DNA from: Arundinibacter roseus
GTDB taxonomy: Bacteria > Bacteroidota > Bacteroidia > Cytophagales > Spirosomataceae
Length of the DNA: 64,000 bases
Assembly: GCF_004348825.1 (NCBI RefSeq)
Contig: NZ_SMJU01000005.1
Location: 157,648 to 221,647 of the forward strand
Direction of reading: 5' to 3'
The notes beneath the pieces were generated by a model, which had not been told where the DNA came from, did not search any database, and saw only the letters and a list, made by a program, of their open reading frames with translations. Shown here one piece after another: positions 1-7,790 of this stretch. Both the position numbers and the translations under genes were made by a program. Positions within the stretch are counted from its first letter, which is position 1. Each line of letters starts with the position of its first letter.

Positions 1-764
1 GGATCTATCCGGTGGGCGTACATCTGGACGGTTCGCCTTCTGCTTACAAAGAACATGTAGAATCGAATGGAATAATTCTGGGAGGATTTACTTTTCAGAA
101 AAATCATTGGAACGTTCAGATTTGGGATACGCACGTAGACAATGTACTGAATACCGGTATGCTTAAAGTGGAATGGAAGTCGGCGCCGGGCACAGAACGA
201 ACCTGGATGAGTGGCCTGCAACTGATTTGTCAGCAGGCCGCAGGCAACGGAGGCAATGAAGACCCGGCCCGTGCCTACACGCAGCCCGGCAGCAAATCCA
301 CGGTAATTTCAGGACGCATCGGGCAACAGTCTACCCGCTTTGACTGGTACCTCAACGCAACTCGAATCACTGCCGAAGGACGATTTTTGATGCCGCGCGA
401 ATGGGGACGCGAACCTTTCTATACCTTTATGCCCCGCGAGCGCAACGAAGGAGCGGGCGATGTGTCGGCAGCAACGCTGAACATGTATTTCAAACCCGAA
501 AAACACATTAAACTGGAAGTCAGCGGGGGCATGTATCGAATGCCTGATGTGCGCAACGCAGCCCTGAACAAATACGGCCTGCCGTCGTATGCACAGGTAA
601 ACCTGGGCCTAACGTATCAGTTTGATCATTACCTCAAAGGCTTGAACGCTTTGCTGTTGGTAGTTCGGAAAGATCAGTTGGGAGAAACTTATCAAAACGA
701 TCGCTTTGTTTTCAATAAAGTAAACATGACCCACTTCAATTTTATACTTAATTATCACTATTAA
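1..764 (+). CDS. Outer-membrane porin, OprD-like (5' truncated by window edge)
   Basis: The reading frame is open from base 3 with no stop before the first GTG at 12, so this is the C-terminal part of a longer protein whose start lies outside the window. About 254 residues are visible. They alternate polar and aromatic residues as in beta-strands and end in a strand finishing FNFILNYHY, typical of outer-membrane barrels. The pattern (WNVQIWDTHVDNV, a late strand with a long hydrophobic stretch) resembles OprD-type substrate-specific porins of Bacteroidota. It lies 17 bases before the sulfur-transport genes on the same strand, so it may let small anions or sulfur compounds cross the outer membrane. 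That role is inferred from context; the barrel assignment is firmer than the OprD assignment. Confidence 0.6.
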   Translation, partial: IYPVGVHLDGSPSAYKEHVESNGIILGGFTFQKNHWNVQIWDTHVDNVLNTGMLKVEWKSAPGTERTWMSGLQLICQQAAGNGGNEDPARAYTQPGSKSTVISGRIGQQSTRFDWYLNATRITAEGRFLMPREWGREPFYTFMPRERNEGAGDVSAATLNMYFKPEKHIKLEVSGGMYRMPDVRNAALNKYGLPSYAQVNLGLTYQFDHYLKGLNALLLVVRKDQLGETYQNDRFVFNKVNMTHFNFILNYHY

Positions 765-781
765 AAATCACCTGTTACAAC

Positions 782-1357
782 ATGGAACAACTGTTTGAGA
801 TTATCCGTAAACCCTGGCCGTGGTACGTAGCCGGCCCGCTCATTGGACTTACGGTACCTACTTTATTACTCATTGGAAATAAATCTTTTGGAATTTCCTC
901 CTCGCTGCGGCACGTTTGTGCGGCCTGTTTGCCGGCTAATATTCCTTTCTTTAAGTACAACTGGAAAAATGAAATCTGGAATCTGGTGTTTGTCCTTGGG
1001 GTCTTTTTTGGCGGTATGATCGCCACTTTGTTCCTGGCAAATCCTGATACGTTTCAACTTTCCGAAAGTACAATCGCTGATTTGAGCGCATTTGGCATTA
1101 CCGATTTTTCAGGATTAATGCCCGCTGATTTGTTCTCTACGGAGGTTTTGTTTTCGGCCAAAGGCTTCATTTTCTTTGTCCTGGGTGGATTTATGGTTGG
1201 TTTTGGCACACGCTATGCTGGCGGCTGTACCTCCGGGCACGCGATCATGGGGTTATCTACGCTGCAACTTCCCTCGCTGATTGCTACCTGCTGTTTTATG
1301 GTGGGAGGTTTCGCAATGACGCACCTGATTTTGCCTTATATTTTCAAATTATTTTAA
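782..1357 (+). CDS. YeeE/YedE-family (thiosulfate/sulfur) transporter, first half-size subunit
   Basis: A 191-residue inner-membrane protein with about five hydrophobic segments. It carries the family signature GGCTSGH with Cys149, the type of conserved cysteine that relays thiosulfate in YeeE/TsuA proteins. A second cysteine pair, Cys46 and Cys49, sits in the first loop. Full-length YeeE has two pseudo-symmetric halves; here the second half is apparently supplied by the next gene, which starts 27 bases downstream and has its own conserved Cys-Pro-Gly. The downstream sulfide:quinone oxidoreductase suggests a role in handling reduced sulfur species. Substrate and direction are not shown by sequence alone. 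The GGCTSGH signature makes the family assignment strong. Confidence 0.85.
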   Translation: MEQLFEIIRKPWPWYVAGPLIGLTVPTLLLIGNKSFGISSSLRHVCAACLPANIPFFKYNWKNEIWNLVFVLGVFFGGMIATLFLANPDTFQLSESTIADLSAFGITDFSGLMPADLFSTEVLFSAKGFIFFVLGGFMVGFGTRYAGGCTSGHAIMGLSTLQLPSLIATCCFMVGGFAMTHLILPYIFKLF

Positions 1358-1384
1358 AGAAATTTTAATTTTTCAAACGACCTG

Positions 1385-1906
1385 ATGACGATGAAAAATA
1401 GTCAAAATACAGCTGTTCTGGACCCTGCCCTGGCAAACGACGAGCAGCCTTTTGTGTGCGAAGCACCAAACGACATGAAGAAGTCCGAAAGTTGGGCTGA
1501 CAATATCAAATACCTCATTGTAGGTGTGCTTTTTGGAATTGTGTTTGTGAAAGCAGAGATTATTTCCTGGTTCAGGATTCAGGAGATGTTCCGGCTGCAA
1601 AGTTTCCATATGTACGGCGTCATTGGCAGCGCCGTTGTAGTGGGCCTGATTTCGGTACAACTCATCAAGCGCTTCAATATCAAAACACTAGCCGGTGAAA
1701 CCGTGGAGTTTCACCCTAAAAAATTCCAGAAAGGACAAGTGTACGGCGGGCTGATTTTTGGACTTGGCTGGGCAATTACCGGCGCCTGCCCCGGCCCGCT
1801 GTTTGCCCAAATCGGTAGCGGCTACATGGTCGTGATCGTTACCTTGCTCAGTGCGATTGCCGGCACCTGGACCTACGGGTATTTTAGAGACAGACTCCCA
1901 AACTAA
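1385..1906 (+). CDS. DUF6691/YeeE-like transporter, second half-size subunit
   Basis: A 173-residue membrane protein with a roughly 40-residue cytoplasmic N-terminal tail and about four hydrophobic segments. The motif GACPGP (Cys135) corresponds to the second conserved cysteine of YeeE-type sulfur transporters. It follows the CTSGH protein closely on the same strand, so the pair probably forms one functional transporter. Two in-frame starts exist (1385 and 1391) and I cannot separate them. A strong hairpin terminator at 1955-1992 ends the transcription unit. In related genomes such pairs often accompany persulfide or sulfide metabolism genes; the oxidoreductase at 4761 fits, but it is separated here by a block of unrelated duplicated genes. 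Confidence 0.8.
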   Translation: MTMKNSQNTAVLDPALANDEQPFVCEAPNDMKKSESWADNIKYLIVGVLFGIVFVKAEIISWFRIQEMFRLQSFHMYGVIGSAVVVGLISVQLIKRFNIKTLAGETVEFHPKKFQKGQVYGGLIFGLGWAITGACPGPLFAQIGSGYMVVIVTLLSAIAGTWTYGYFRDRLPN

Positions 1907-1954
1907 TCGGGAGTTTAGTTCGAGGGCTGAGACATTTGCCCCGTCTTATATTTA

Positions 1955-1992
1955 GCGTTTCCGGAAATTTCATTTCCGGAAACGCTTTTTTT
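1955..1992 (+). terminator. Rho-independent terminator, copy 1 of a repeated hairpin
   Basis: A perfect 14-bp stem (GCGTTTCCGGAAAT at 1955-1968 with its complement at 1972-1985), three-base loop, then seven T. Its right arm, T-run and the next ten bases (1972-2002) recur exactly at 4541-4571. A weaker version of the same hairpin occurs at 3063-3096. Confidence 0.85.
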
Positions 1993-2002
1993 ATGCACTA
2001 TT
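1972..2002 (+). repeat. 31-bp direct repeat, left copy
   Basis: Covers the right arm of the terminator, its T-run and ATGCACTATT. The identical sequence occurs at 4541-4571, so the A/T-rich block with the duplicated small genes lies between two direct repeats. Confidence 0.8.
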
Positions 2003-2141
2003 TTATTATTTTTTTAGGAAATTCTGTGAATTTTATAATATTGAATTATAGATAAGTGAACCAACTGATAAAGTATCTGGATTACATGATTACTAATTCA
2101 ATTTACCCATAAAAAATAAAGTTAAAAACTTAACTATGAAC

Positions 2142-2558
2142 ATGAAAGAGTTCCTTCTGAACGTATACGAGGGTATTTACTTTATTGCCAAGAAGTATGA
2201 AACGCAACCCAGTAAATTAACCATCAATGGACGTTTTTTTGCCACGTTCCTTTCCTATCATTTTTCTCTGGTTACGATCTTAATTGGAATTTTCGTCTTA
2301 ATCTACGGCCCCTTCAAACTCTCTCTTCCTGTGGCCTTATTCTTGTTATTTGGACTCTTTGGGCTTATTTATTGGTACTTGCTTTACCCTCATAGAAATA
2401 CGGGTGAGATAGATGAAAATATGGAAGAAGCCTTAGTAAAAAAGAAAAAACGAATAGCTCTTTATGTACAGGTAGGTGGTATTATTAGCATAGCTTTGGC
2501 AGTTACCATTATATATTTTCTGTATAAGATTTTCGACCCTAAATCTATGGCTCGATGA
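2142..2558 (+). CDS. Small membrane protein of unknown function, paralogue A
   Basis: About 138 residues, starting MKEFLLNVYEGIYF; I prefer ATG 2142 because it aligns with the start of the next gene, though ATG 2136 is in frame. There is a short amphipathic N-terminus, two adjacent hydrophobic segments with YGPFK between them, a conserved cytoplasmic-looking stretch (PHRN, GEIDENMEEAL, then a lysine-rich run) and a C-terminal hydrophobic segment ending IFDPKSMAR. I do not recognise the family. The next gene is a clear tandem paralogue with the same layout. The region is visibly richer in A/T than the flanking sulfur genes, which suggests a separate origin. Confidence 0.7.
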   Translation: MKEFLLNVYEGIYFIAKKYETQPSKLTINGRFFATFLSYHFSLVTILIGIFVLIYGPFKLSLPVALFLLFGLFGLIYWYLLYPHRNTGEIDENMEEALVKKKKRIALYVQVGGIISIALAVTIIYFLYKIFDPKSMAR

Positions 2559-2639
2559 TTATATCTTAAACAAGAAGTACACTCTATAAAGTTGATAGAT
2601 AAATAGTTGCAAAACCAATCTAATAATTTACGTATAAAC

Positions 2640-3038
2640 ATGAAAGAGTTTTTTCGGGATGTGTATGAAGGTATTTACTTTCGGGACAGCGATAGACAAA
2701 AAGCAAACCAACGTTTTTTTTTGACTTTTTATATGTACCACCTATCCCTAATAATGCTCTTAACCGGAATACGCGTCGTAATCTACGGCCCTTTCAAACC
2801 CTATATTCCGGGCATTTTACTCTTGTTATTTGGGGTGTACGGGCTTATCTATTGGTACTTTATTCGCCCTCATAGAAACTTGGGCGAGATAGATGAAAAC
2901 ATGGATGAAGCCCTCATGGAGAAGAAGAAACGAAGATCCATATACGCTCAGGCAGGCGGGGTACTATGTTTTGTCATCGTTTTTGGCATAGTGTATGTCC
3001 TGTATGAGATTTTCGATCCCAAATCTATGATTCGATGA
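2640..3038 (+). CDS. Small membrane protein of unknown function, paralogue B
   Basis: About 132 residues starting MKEFFRDVYEGIYF at ATG 2640; a TTG at 2607 would add 11 residues with no counterpart in paralogue A and is less likely. It shares the blocks YGPFK, LIYWY, PHRN, GEIDENM, EAL, the basic run and the terminal IFDPKSM with the gene upstream, so the two arose by tandem duplication. It lacks a ten-residue insertion (around KYETQPSKLT) present near the start of paralogue A. Three membrane segments are likely. Function unknown. A hairpin related to the other terminators in this block follows at 3063. Confidence 0.7.
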   Translation: MKEFFRDVYEGIYFRDSDRQKANQRFFLTFYMYHLSLIMLLTGIRVVIYGPFKPYIPGILLLLFGVYGLIYWYFIRPHRNLGEIDENMDEALMEKKKRRSIYAQAGGVLCFVIVFGIVYVLYEIFDPKSMIR

Positions 3039-3062
3039 TTTGATTCTTGCGAAAGGGCTAAG

Positions 3063-3096
3063 GCGTTTCTGGAAATTACATTTCCGGAAACGCTTT
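3063..3096 (+). terminator. Terminator hairpin, degenerate copy 2
   Basis: GCGTTTCTGGAAAT (3063-3076) pairs with ATTTCCGGAAACGC (3080-3093) across a three-base loop with one G-T wobble, followed by four T. It is clearly related to the hairpins at 1955 and 4524 but has a shorter T-run. Confidence 0.65.
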
Positions 3097-3196
3097 TCCT
3101 TTAAACTTCCTGGATTTATGTTTGTAATGCAGAGAATACAATACATCATCCGTCAGTCACATTACTGGGCAAGCCTTAATGAATCTGGTAAATACA

Positions 3197-3830
3197 TCAA
3201 CATGTCCTAAATGACCAATATAGGTATGAATATGAAGATTTTTTTTACATTCATTTTGCTTTGCTTTTGGAGTGCAGTACACGCTCAAACGTTCGACACA
3301 TCTTTTACAGAATCAAAGATGAAGTCCAAAAATCAAGTGTATAAAGTCAAAAAGTATTCAACCGGTGGTAGTTTTCTAGAAAATGAGAAAAATCAACTGA
3401 ATAAACAAAACTATCGGCCGGACACTTTAAACCTTTCAGGAATGAAATGGAGAGAGTCTATGGTCGTAGCCATGAATGAAATTATGGTCTATTTATTCGA
3501 AAACCGAAAACTTTCCCCTGATAAATTACCAAATATGGGCGCACATTGGAAAATCCTAAAAAATGGTCAGGTAAAAGAGGTAGTTTTTGTGGTTCGGAAT
3601 AATACGTCGTTAACACCAGATGATATTGAACAAATTGAGAAAATTATGACTAAACAAAAGGTAAAGATTACTCAACCCCAATTTTATAGCCAAATGAATT
3701 TTGCCTATATCCATATGCCACTAATTTGGAAAAATCCCTTGCGCTGAAAGACATATTTTTGGCATATTCCTTCGTGGGCCGTGTCTCCCAGCTCTACTAG
3801 TAAGGTTTGGTAACTTTGGTTTTATGCGCT
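3197..3830 (+). repeat. Tandem duplication unit 1
   Basis: The unit spans a leader beginning TCAACATGTCCTAAATGACC, a whole gene, and about 90 bases of trailer containing GTCTCCCAGCTCTACT. A second unit begins at 3851, offset by 654 bases. Leader and signal-peptide regions are almost identical between units; the 3' half of the gene has diverged. Confidence 0.8.
3211..3747 (+). CDS. Secreted protein of unknown function, duplicate 1
   Basis: 178 residues. Starts at 3211, 3226 and 3232 are all in frame; the last two give a compact signal peptide (MKIFFTFILLCFWSAVHAQ) with cleavage after HAQ. The mature part has a lysine-rich first third, then GAHWKILKNGQVKEVVFVVRN followed by a helix and LIWKN near the end. 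That pattern is reminiscent of the TonB C-terminal fold seen in many Bacteroidota periplasmic proteins, but this is a weak resemblance. A tandem copy follows at 3865. A three-codon ORF (ATG TCC TAA) precedes both copies. Confidence 0.65.
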   Translation: MTNIGMNMKIFFTFILLCFWSAVHAQTFDTSFTESKMKSKNQVYKVKKYSTGGSFLENEKNQLNKQNYRPDTLNLSGMKWRESMVVAMNEIMVYLFENRKLSPDKLPNMGAHWKILKNGQVKEVVFVVRNNTSLTPDDIEQIEKIMTKQKVKITQPQFYSQMNFAYIHMPLIWKNPLR

Positions 3831-3850
3831 ACAAAGCCAACGGGAAACGG

Positions 3851-4475
3851 TCAACATGTCCTAAATGACCAATATAGGTATGAATACGAACATCTTTTTT
3901 ACATTCATTTTGCTTTGCTTTTGGAGTGCAGTACACGCTCAAACGTTCGACACATCTTTTACAGAAGCTAAGATGAAGTCCAAAAATCAAGTGTATAAAG
4001 TCAAAAAATATTCAACCAGTAGTTTCCTGGAAAATGAAAAAAACCAACTCCATAAACAAAACTATCGGCCAGACACTTTGAATCTTTCGGGGATGAAGTG
4101 GAGAGAATCTATGGTGATAGCAACAAAAGAAATTTTAGTTTATGTTAGCGAAAAACGAAAAATTTCACTGGACAACTTACCTAACATATTTGTAACGTGG
4201 AAAATCCTAAAAAATGGTCAGGTAAAAGAGGTTAGGTTTGCAATACCAAATGATAATTTGTTAACTGCCGATGATTTTGAAGAAATAGAGAGAATCATAA
4301 CCAAACAAAAAGTTAAAATTACGCATCCTCACTATTATAAAAACATAAATTATATTTCAATATTAATGCCATTACGTTGGAAAGACCCCTTGCGCTGAAA
4401 GACATATTTTGGGCATATTTATCTGTGGGCTTTGTCTCCCAGCTCTACTGGTAAGGGGTGTTTGGTAACTTTGGC
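3851..4475 (+). repeat. Tandem duplication unit 2
   Basis: Second copy of the unit at 3197. It repeats the leader, the 5' half of the gene nearly unchanged, and the trailer with CTGAAAGACATATTTTGGGC and the CCCAGCTCTACT block. Confidence 0.8.
3865..4398 (+). CDS. Secreted protein of unknown function, duplicate 2
   Basis: 177 residues, tandem copy of the gene at 3211. The signal peptide and first 50 mature residues are nearly identical to duplicate 1 except for a one-residue deletion (TGGS against TSS). From about residue 95 they diverge (IFVTWKILKNGQVKEVRF against MGAHWKILKNGQVKEVVF), yet the frame is open and the conserved WKILKNGQVKEV core is kept. This suggests selection on the secretion signal and core, with freedom in the tail. 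Function unknown. Possible TonB-C-terminal-like fold as for duplicate 1. Confidence 0.65.
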   Translation: MTNIGMNTNIFFTFILLCFWSAVHAQTFDTSFTEAKMKSKNQVYKVKKYSTSSFLENEKNQLHKQNYRPDTLNLSGMKWRESMVIATKEILVYVSEKRKISLDNLPNIFVTWKILKNGQVKEVRFAIPNDNLLTADDFEEIERIITKQKVKITHPHYYKNINYISILMPLRWKDPLR

Positions 4476-4523
4476 TCTTAGGGATATGTGACACAGCCCG
4501 CGGAAACACCAATAATCGTATGG

Positions 4524-4561
4524 GCGTTTCTGGAAGTAAAATTTCCGGAAACGCTTTTTTT
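4524..4561 (+). terminator. Rho-independent terminator, copy 3
   Basis: GCGTTTCTGGAA (4524-4535) pairs with TTCCGGAAACGC (4543-4554) with one wobble, followed by seven T. Its right arm and downstream bases equal those of the terminator at 1955. Confidence 0.8.
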
Positions 4562-4571
4562 ATGCACTATT
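4541..4571 (+). repeat. 31-bp direct repeat, right copy
   Basis: Exact copy of 1972-2002; together they bracket a block of about 2.6 kb. Confidence 0.8.
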
Positions 4572-4685
4572 AACAAAATTTTCAATAAATACATATTTTT
4601 AAAACTTTAAAAATCAATTAGTTATATAATAAATAAGTCGCTTTATAACTAAAAATCAACTTCCCTTAGAATTGACTTGCGTGAG

Positions 4686-4701
4686 TGTGACAATTATCAC
4701 T
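4686..4701 (+). promoter_or_regulatory. Candidate Crp/Fnr-family operator
   Basis: TGTGACAATTATCACT matches the TGTGA-N6-TCACA type of Crp-family site at nine of ten core positions and lies 59 bases before the oxidoreductase start. A wider inverted repeat (ATTATCA at 4693, TGATAAT at 4712) overlaps its right half. Which regulator binds is unknown. Confidence 0.45.
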
Positions 4702-4760
4702 GATAAAGCGCTGATAATGGTACATTTTTGAGATAAAATTTAACAAAAACTCATTCTCTC

Positions 4761-5966
4761 ATGGCCAGGCATTTCACCGTACTGATTATTGGGGGAGGAA
4801 ACGCCGGACTTTCGGCGGCCTCTCAATTACTTATAAAAAAGCCTTCGTTGCAGATCGGCATCATGGAGCCTTCTGAAAAACACTACTACCAACCCGCCTG
4901 GACACTCGTGGGCGCGGGCGTTTTTGATATTGAAAAAACCGTTAAGTCCGAAGGAGATTTTATTCCCAAAGGTGCCGAGTGGATTCGGGACGCTGCCGCA
5001 ACTTTTGAACCCGAGATGTCGCAGGTAACGGGCCGTAGCGGCGAAACGTACACCTATGATTCGTTGATTGTAGCCCCGGGCATTCAGCTCGACTGGGACA
5101 AGATCAAAGGGTTTCGGGAAACGTTGGGCAAAAATTCTGTGTCGAGCAATTATTCGTACGACATGGCGCCCTATACCTGGGAACTCATCAAGAATTTTAA
5201 AGGCGGTACCGCCGTTTTTACCAACCCGTCCTCCCCCATCAAATGCGGCGGCGCGCCCCACAAAATCATGTACCTGGCCTGTGACTACTGGCGTAAGCAA
5301 GGCATTCTGGACAAATGCGATGTGCACTATATTTCGGGAGCAGGTGCCATTTTTGCCGTGAAAGAATACGCTGCCACGCTCTCCAAAGTCGTTGCTGATA
5401 ATAACATTACCACGCACTTTTTAAGTAATACCGTAGAAATTGACGGGTCCAACAAAAAGGTGTACTACGAAACCAAAGATGCTTCCGGCACAAAGGTTCG
5501 GAAAGAACTGGCCTTTGATTTGTTACATGCCGTCCCACCCCAATCCGCACCGGATTTTATCAAAAACAGCAAACTCGCCGATTCGGCCAACGCCTTTGGC
5601 TACGTGGAAGTAAACAAACACAGCATGCAGCACAGCCGCTACCCCAACGTGTTTGCCTGCGGCGACTGCACCAATGCGCCATGCAGCAAAACGGGCGCGG
5701 CTATACGCAAGCAGGTACCGGTGGTGGTTCAAAATGTGCTGGCGTTTCTGGCCAAAACTCCGCTGACGGCATCGTATGACGGGTACAGCGCCTGCCCAAT
5801 TCCGACGCAGTATGGCAAACTGATGCTTGCGGAGTTTGATTATTCCAATACGCCCAAAATGACGTTTCCGTTTGATCAGGCCGTGCCCCGCTGGACGATG
5901 TGGGTGCTCAAAAAAAATGTCCTGCCCTGGCTCTACTGGAATAAGATTCTGAAAGGAACGGCCTAA
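4761..5966 (+). CDS. sqr: Sulfide:quinone oxidoreductase, type II
   Basis: 401 residues, an FAD-dependent enzyme oxidising sulfide to sulfane sulfur and passing electrons to quinone at the membrane. The FAD-binding GGGNAG motif is at residues 11-16. The two catalytic cysteines expected of type II enzymes are present: Cys162 in PIKCGGAPHK and Cys303 in CGDCTNAPCSKT. The C-terminus (RWTMWVLKKNVLPWLYWN) has the amphipathic character of the family's membrane anchor. Length is normal. It stands alone downstream of a Crp-type palindrome and ends at a very strong terminator. With the YeeE-type genes upstream it forms a reduced-sulfur module, and sulfane sulfur may be the link. Confusion with a NADH dehydrogenase is unlikely given the cysteine pair. 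Confidence 0.9.
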   Translation: MARHFTVLIIGGGNAGLSAASQLLIKKPSLQIGIMEPSEKHYYQPAWTLVGAGVFDIEKTVKSEGDFIPKGAEWIRDAAATFEPEMSQVTGRSGETYTYDSLIVAPGIQLDWDKIKGFRETLGKNSVSSNYSYDMAPYTWELIKNFKGGTAVFTNPSSPIKCGGAPHKIMYLACDYWRKQGILDKCDVHYISGAGAIFAVKEYAATLSKVVADNNITTHFLSNTVEIDGSNKKVYYETKDASGTKVRKELAFDLLHAVPPQSAPDFIKNSKLADSANAFGYVEVNKHSMQHSRYPNVFACGDCTNAPCSKTGAAIRKQVPVVVQNVLAFLAKTPLTASYDGYSACPIPTQYGKLMLAEFDYSNTPKMTFPFDQAVPRWTMWVLKKNVLPWLYWNKILKGTA

Positions 5967-5980
5967 ATGAAGGCAATTTA

Positions 5981-6027
5981 ACAAGCAAACGGGAAGGAGA
6001 TTTTCTCCTTCCCGTTTGCTTGTTTTT
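5981..6027 (+). terminator. Strong terminator after sqr
   Basis: Perfect 20-bp stem (5981-6000 with 6004-6023), three-base loop, followed by T residues. Being symmetrical it could also serve as a barrier for minus-strand transcription. Confidence 0.85.
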
Positions 6028-6159
6028 CTAACTTAATAATATCTTTCTACGTACTTAAAATATTTAGTACTCATATAATGGATAATCAAATAATTTCATA
6101 AGTAATTGATTATCAAAACAATAAAAAAACTAATGACCTAAAAGCTAACAGCTGCTTAC

Positions 6160-6681
6160 CTACATTTTAATTGGGTGTAAAATTTCCTGTTCCGTTTCTT
6201 CGATCAGGCGCTCAATTTCTTCTTCCGAACGGTTTTGAGTATTGATTGTCCGCTCGTAGCTATTTTCGATTCCATCAATCTGATAGATATACGATACTTT
6301 CAAACGACCGGTCAGGGTATCTTTTTCGATTGATTTTTGAAAAGGTTGCTGAGATAATCTTTCGCTCAAACTTGCGTGGCTCATAGCCACAACGGGCCCG
6401 GCGGGTTGTTGTTCGTAGGCCACATGCAGACTTATCCGTTGCTGAATCAGTTCGCTTTTCAGGGAATCTACCAACCGATCTACTAATTCCTTTTTGAGCG
6501 CATTGCTCATTCCACGGACCACAAACGTATGGCAATACTGAATTTTATGACCTTTTTCTTCCAGTTCAACCCGAAGAGAAAGGTGCTTTCCGTTGTCATC
6601 AATTTCCTGACGAAAGGATGTTTTCTGACCGAGCACCGTCAGGCTCAGGAGCAGGAAGGCAAGTAAGGGTACTGTTTTCAT
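6160..6681 (-). CDS. Secreted protein of unknown function
   Basis: 173 residues with a clear signal peptide (MKTVPLLAFLLLSLTVLGQ) and a highly charged mature part. The mature chain looks like an alternating strand/helix domain; helices are predicted around NALKKELVDRLVDSLKSEL and at the acidic C-terminus (EEEIERLIEETEQEI). A single cysteine is present. I do not recognise the family. It lies 198 bases downstream of the membrane-anchored regulator at 6880, separated by a weak hairpin, so it may be the last member of that unit or independent. Confidence 0.6.
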   Translation of the reverse strand: MKTVPLLAFLLLSLTVLGQKTSFRQEIDDNGKHLSLRVELEEKGHKIQYCHTFVVRGMSNALKKELVDRLVDSLKSELIQQRISLHVAYEQQPAGPVVAMSHASLSERLSQQPFQKSIEKDTLTGRLKVSYIYQIDGIENSYERTINTQNRSEEEIERLIEETEQEILHPIKM

Positions 6682-6806
6682 ATTTTTGGATTTTATGGCT
6701 AATACGATGTCGTCAGGATGATAAATGCCTGTGCAAATAAAAAAGCTATGCCACTATCTTTTGTATACTGATTATCAACACTTTATAAAAAATTAAAAAC
6801 AATAAA

Positions 6807-6843
6807 TGTCCGCAAACGAACGTTTTGTGCCCATTTGCGGACA
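6807..6843 (-). terminator. Weak hairpin after the winged-helix regulator
   Basis: TGTCCGCAAA (6807 on) and TTTGCGGACA (ending 6843) form a 10-bp stem with a 16-base loop; on the minus strand it is followed by TTTATTG rather than a full T-run. Confidence 0.45.
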
Positions 6844-6879
6844 AGCCGTACCAGTTCATTTTTGGAAAATATCAATCAC

Positions 6880-7755
6880 TCAGGCAGCAACTTCCAGCCG
6901 ATAGCCGACACCGTGTACCGAGGCAATGCGGAGCGTTGAATCGTGTTGCAATAACTTGCGCAAACGCGACACAAACACATCGACACTGCGCCCAACGCTG
7001 ATGCCTTCGTCTTCCCAAACCGATTTCAGAATGAAGTCCCGTTCCAGCAATTGATTGGGATGCAGCGCAAACAACCGCAAGAGTTTTGCCTCCCGATACG
7101 TGAGGGCATGCGGCATGCCTGCAACCACCAACGTTTGTTCTGCGGGATTAAACGTAGTTTGTCCAAAACTAATCAGATGCTTGTCAGATTCGGGTTGTTC
7201 AGGAGTTTTTTGGCGGCCCCGGTACCACACCAACGCCCCTGCACCAGCCAGCAAAATCCCCAACGCTCCTGCCCAAACCGCCCCGGTATCGGCTTTGGTT
7301 GGCGTTGCTTTTTGAAAGCTGATTTGCAACACATAGCATCCGCTTTCCTGAATACGTCCATTGCAGGGCACACCTTCGGGCTCTGCCAAGTCCAGAAAAG
7401 TGTAGCCCAGCGCAATTTCTTTGGTGTTGCAGTTCAAAACAGCCACGTCGTAGGCTTCGCTGATGTGATGCAGCGTCAGCGATTCCTGCAACAGTTGCGG
7501 AATGCGGTCGTACTCGAAGGCTTTTTCGAGTTGAATGGTAAAAACTCCCTCCTGCGGATTTTGTACAGGAGCGATGGCAGAAGTAGAATCGCCCTGTGCC
7601 AGCAACAGACCATGCGCCGTGCGACGAAGGGCCAGATTGACATGTTGGGCAAATGCTTCCGGTGCCAGTTCCTTTTCAGAAGCAGCCAACAAAAAATTTC
7701 CCGTACAAAACATCAGCAGCCACAGGCTACCAAAGACGATTCTTTTTTTTACCAT
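6880..7755 (-). CDS. Membrane-anchored winged-helix transcription regulator with periplasmic sensor region
   Basis: 291 residues. A signal peptide or first membrane segment at about 5-24 is followed by a periplasmic region (25-157), a clear transmembrane helix (158-178), a short charged linker and an OmpR/PhoB-type winged helix (about 195-289, with LTYREAKLLRLFALHPNQLL and VDVFVSRLRKLL, ending GVGYRLE). This puts the DNA-binding domain at the C-terminus in the cytoplasm, the reverse of ToxR/CadC. Three periplasmic cysteines (109, 131, 140) could form disulfides. There is no receiver or kinase domain, so it is a one-component transmembrane regulator. It is downstream of two small envelope proteins (gap 35 bases) that may be its ligands or partners; that link is inference. 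Confidence 0.75.
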   Translation of the reverse strand: MVKKRIVFGSLWLLMFCTGNFLLAASEKELAPEAFAQHVNLALRRTAHGLLLAQGDSTSAIAPVQNPQEGVFTIQLEKAFEYDRIPQLLQESLTLHHISEAYDVAVLNCNTKEIALGYTFLDLAEPEGVPCNGRIQESGCYVLQISFQKATPTKADTGAVWAGALGILLAGAGALVWYRGRQKTPEQPESDKHLISFGQTTFNPAEQTLVVAGMPHALTYREAKLLRLFALHPNQLLERDFILKSVWEDEGISVGRSVDVFVSRLRKLLQHDSTLRIASVHGVGYRLEVAA

Positions 7756-7790
7756 AAAAAATCTAAACTACCAACTTTCACAATTCGGAC

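Larger units (their letters stand above)
4399..4760 (+). other. Intergenic region upstream of the sulfide:quinone oxidoreductase
   Basis: 362 bases without a gene. It holds the trailer of duplication unit 2, the third terminator hairpin (4524-4561), the right copy of the 31-bp direct repeat, a very A/T-rich stretch and a Crp/Fnr-type palindrome at 4686-4701. Confidence 0.8.

Noticed and set aside
6880..7755. Classical OmpR-type response regulator or ToxR-like regulator
   Set aside because: There is no receiver domain, and the DNA-binding part is at the C-terminus after the membrane helix, opposite to ToxR/CadC.
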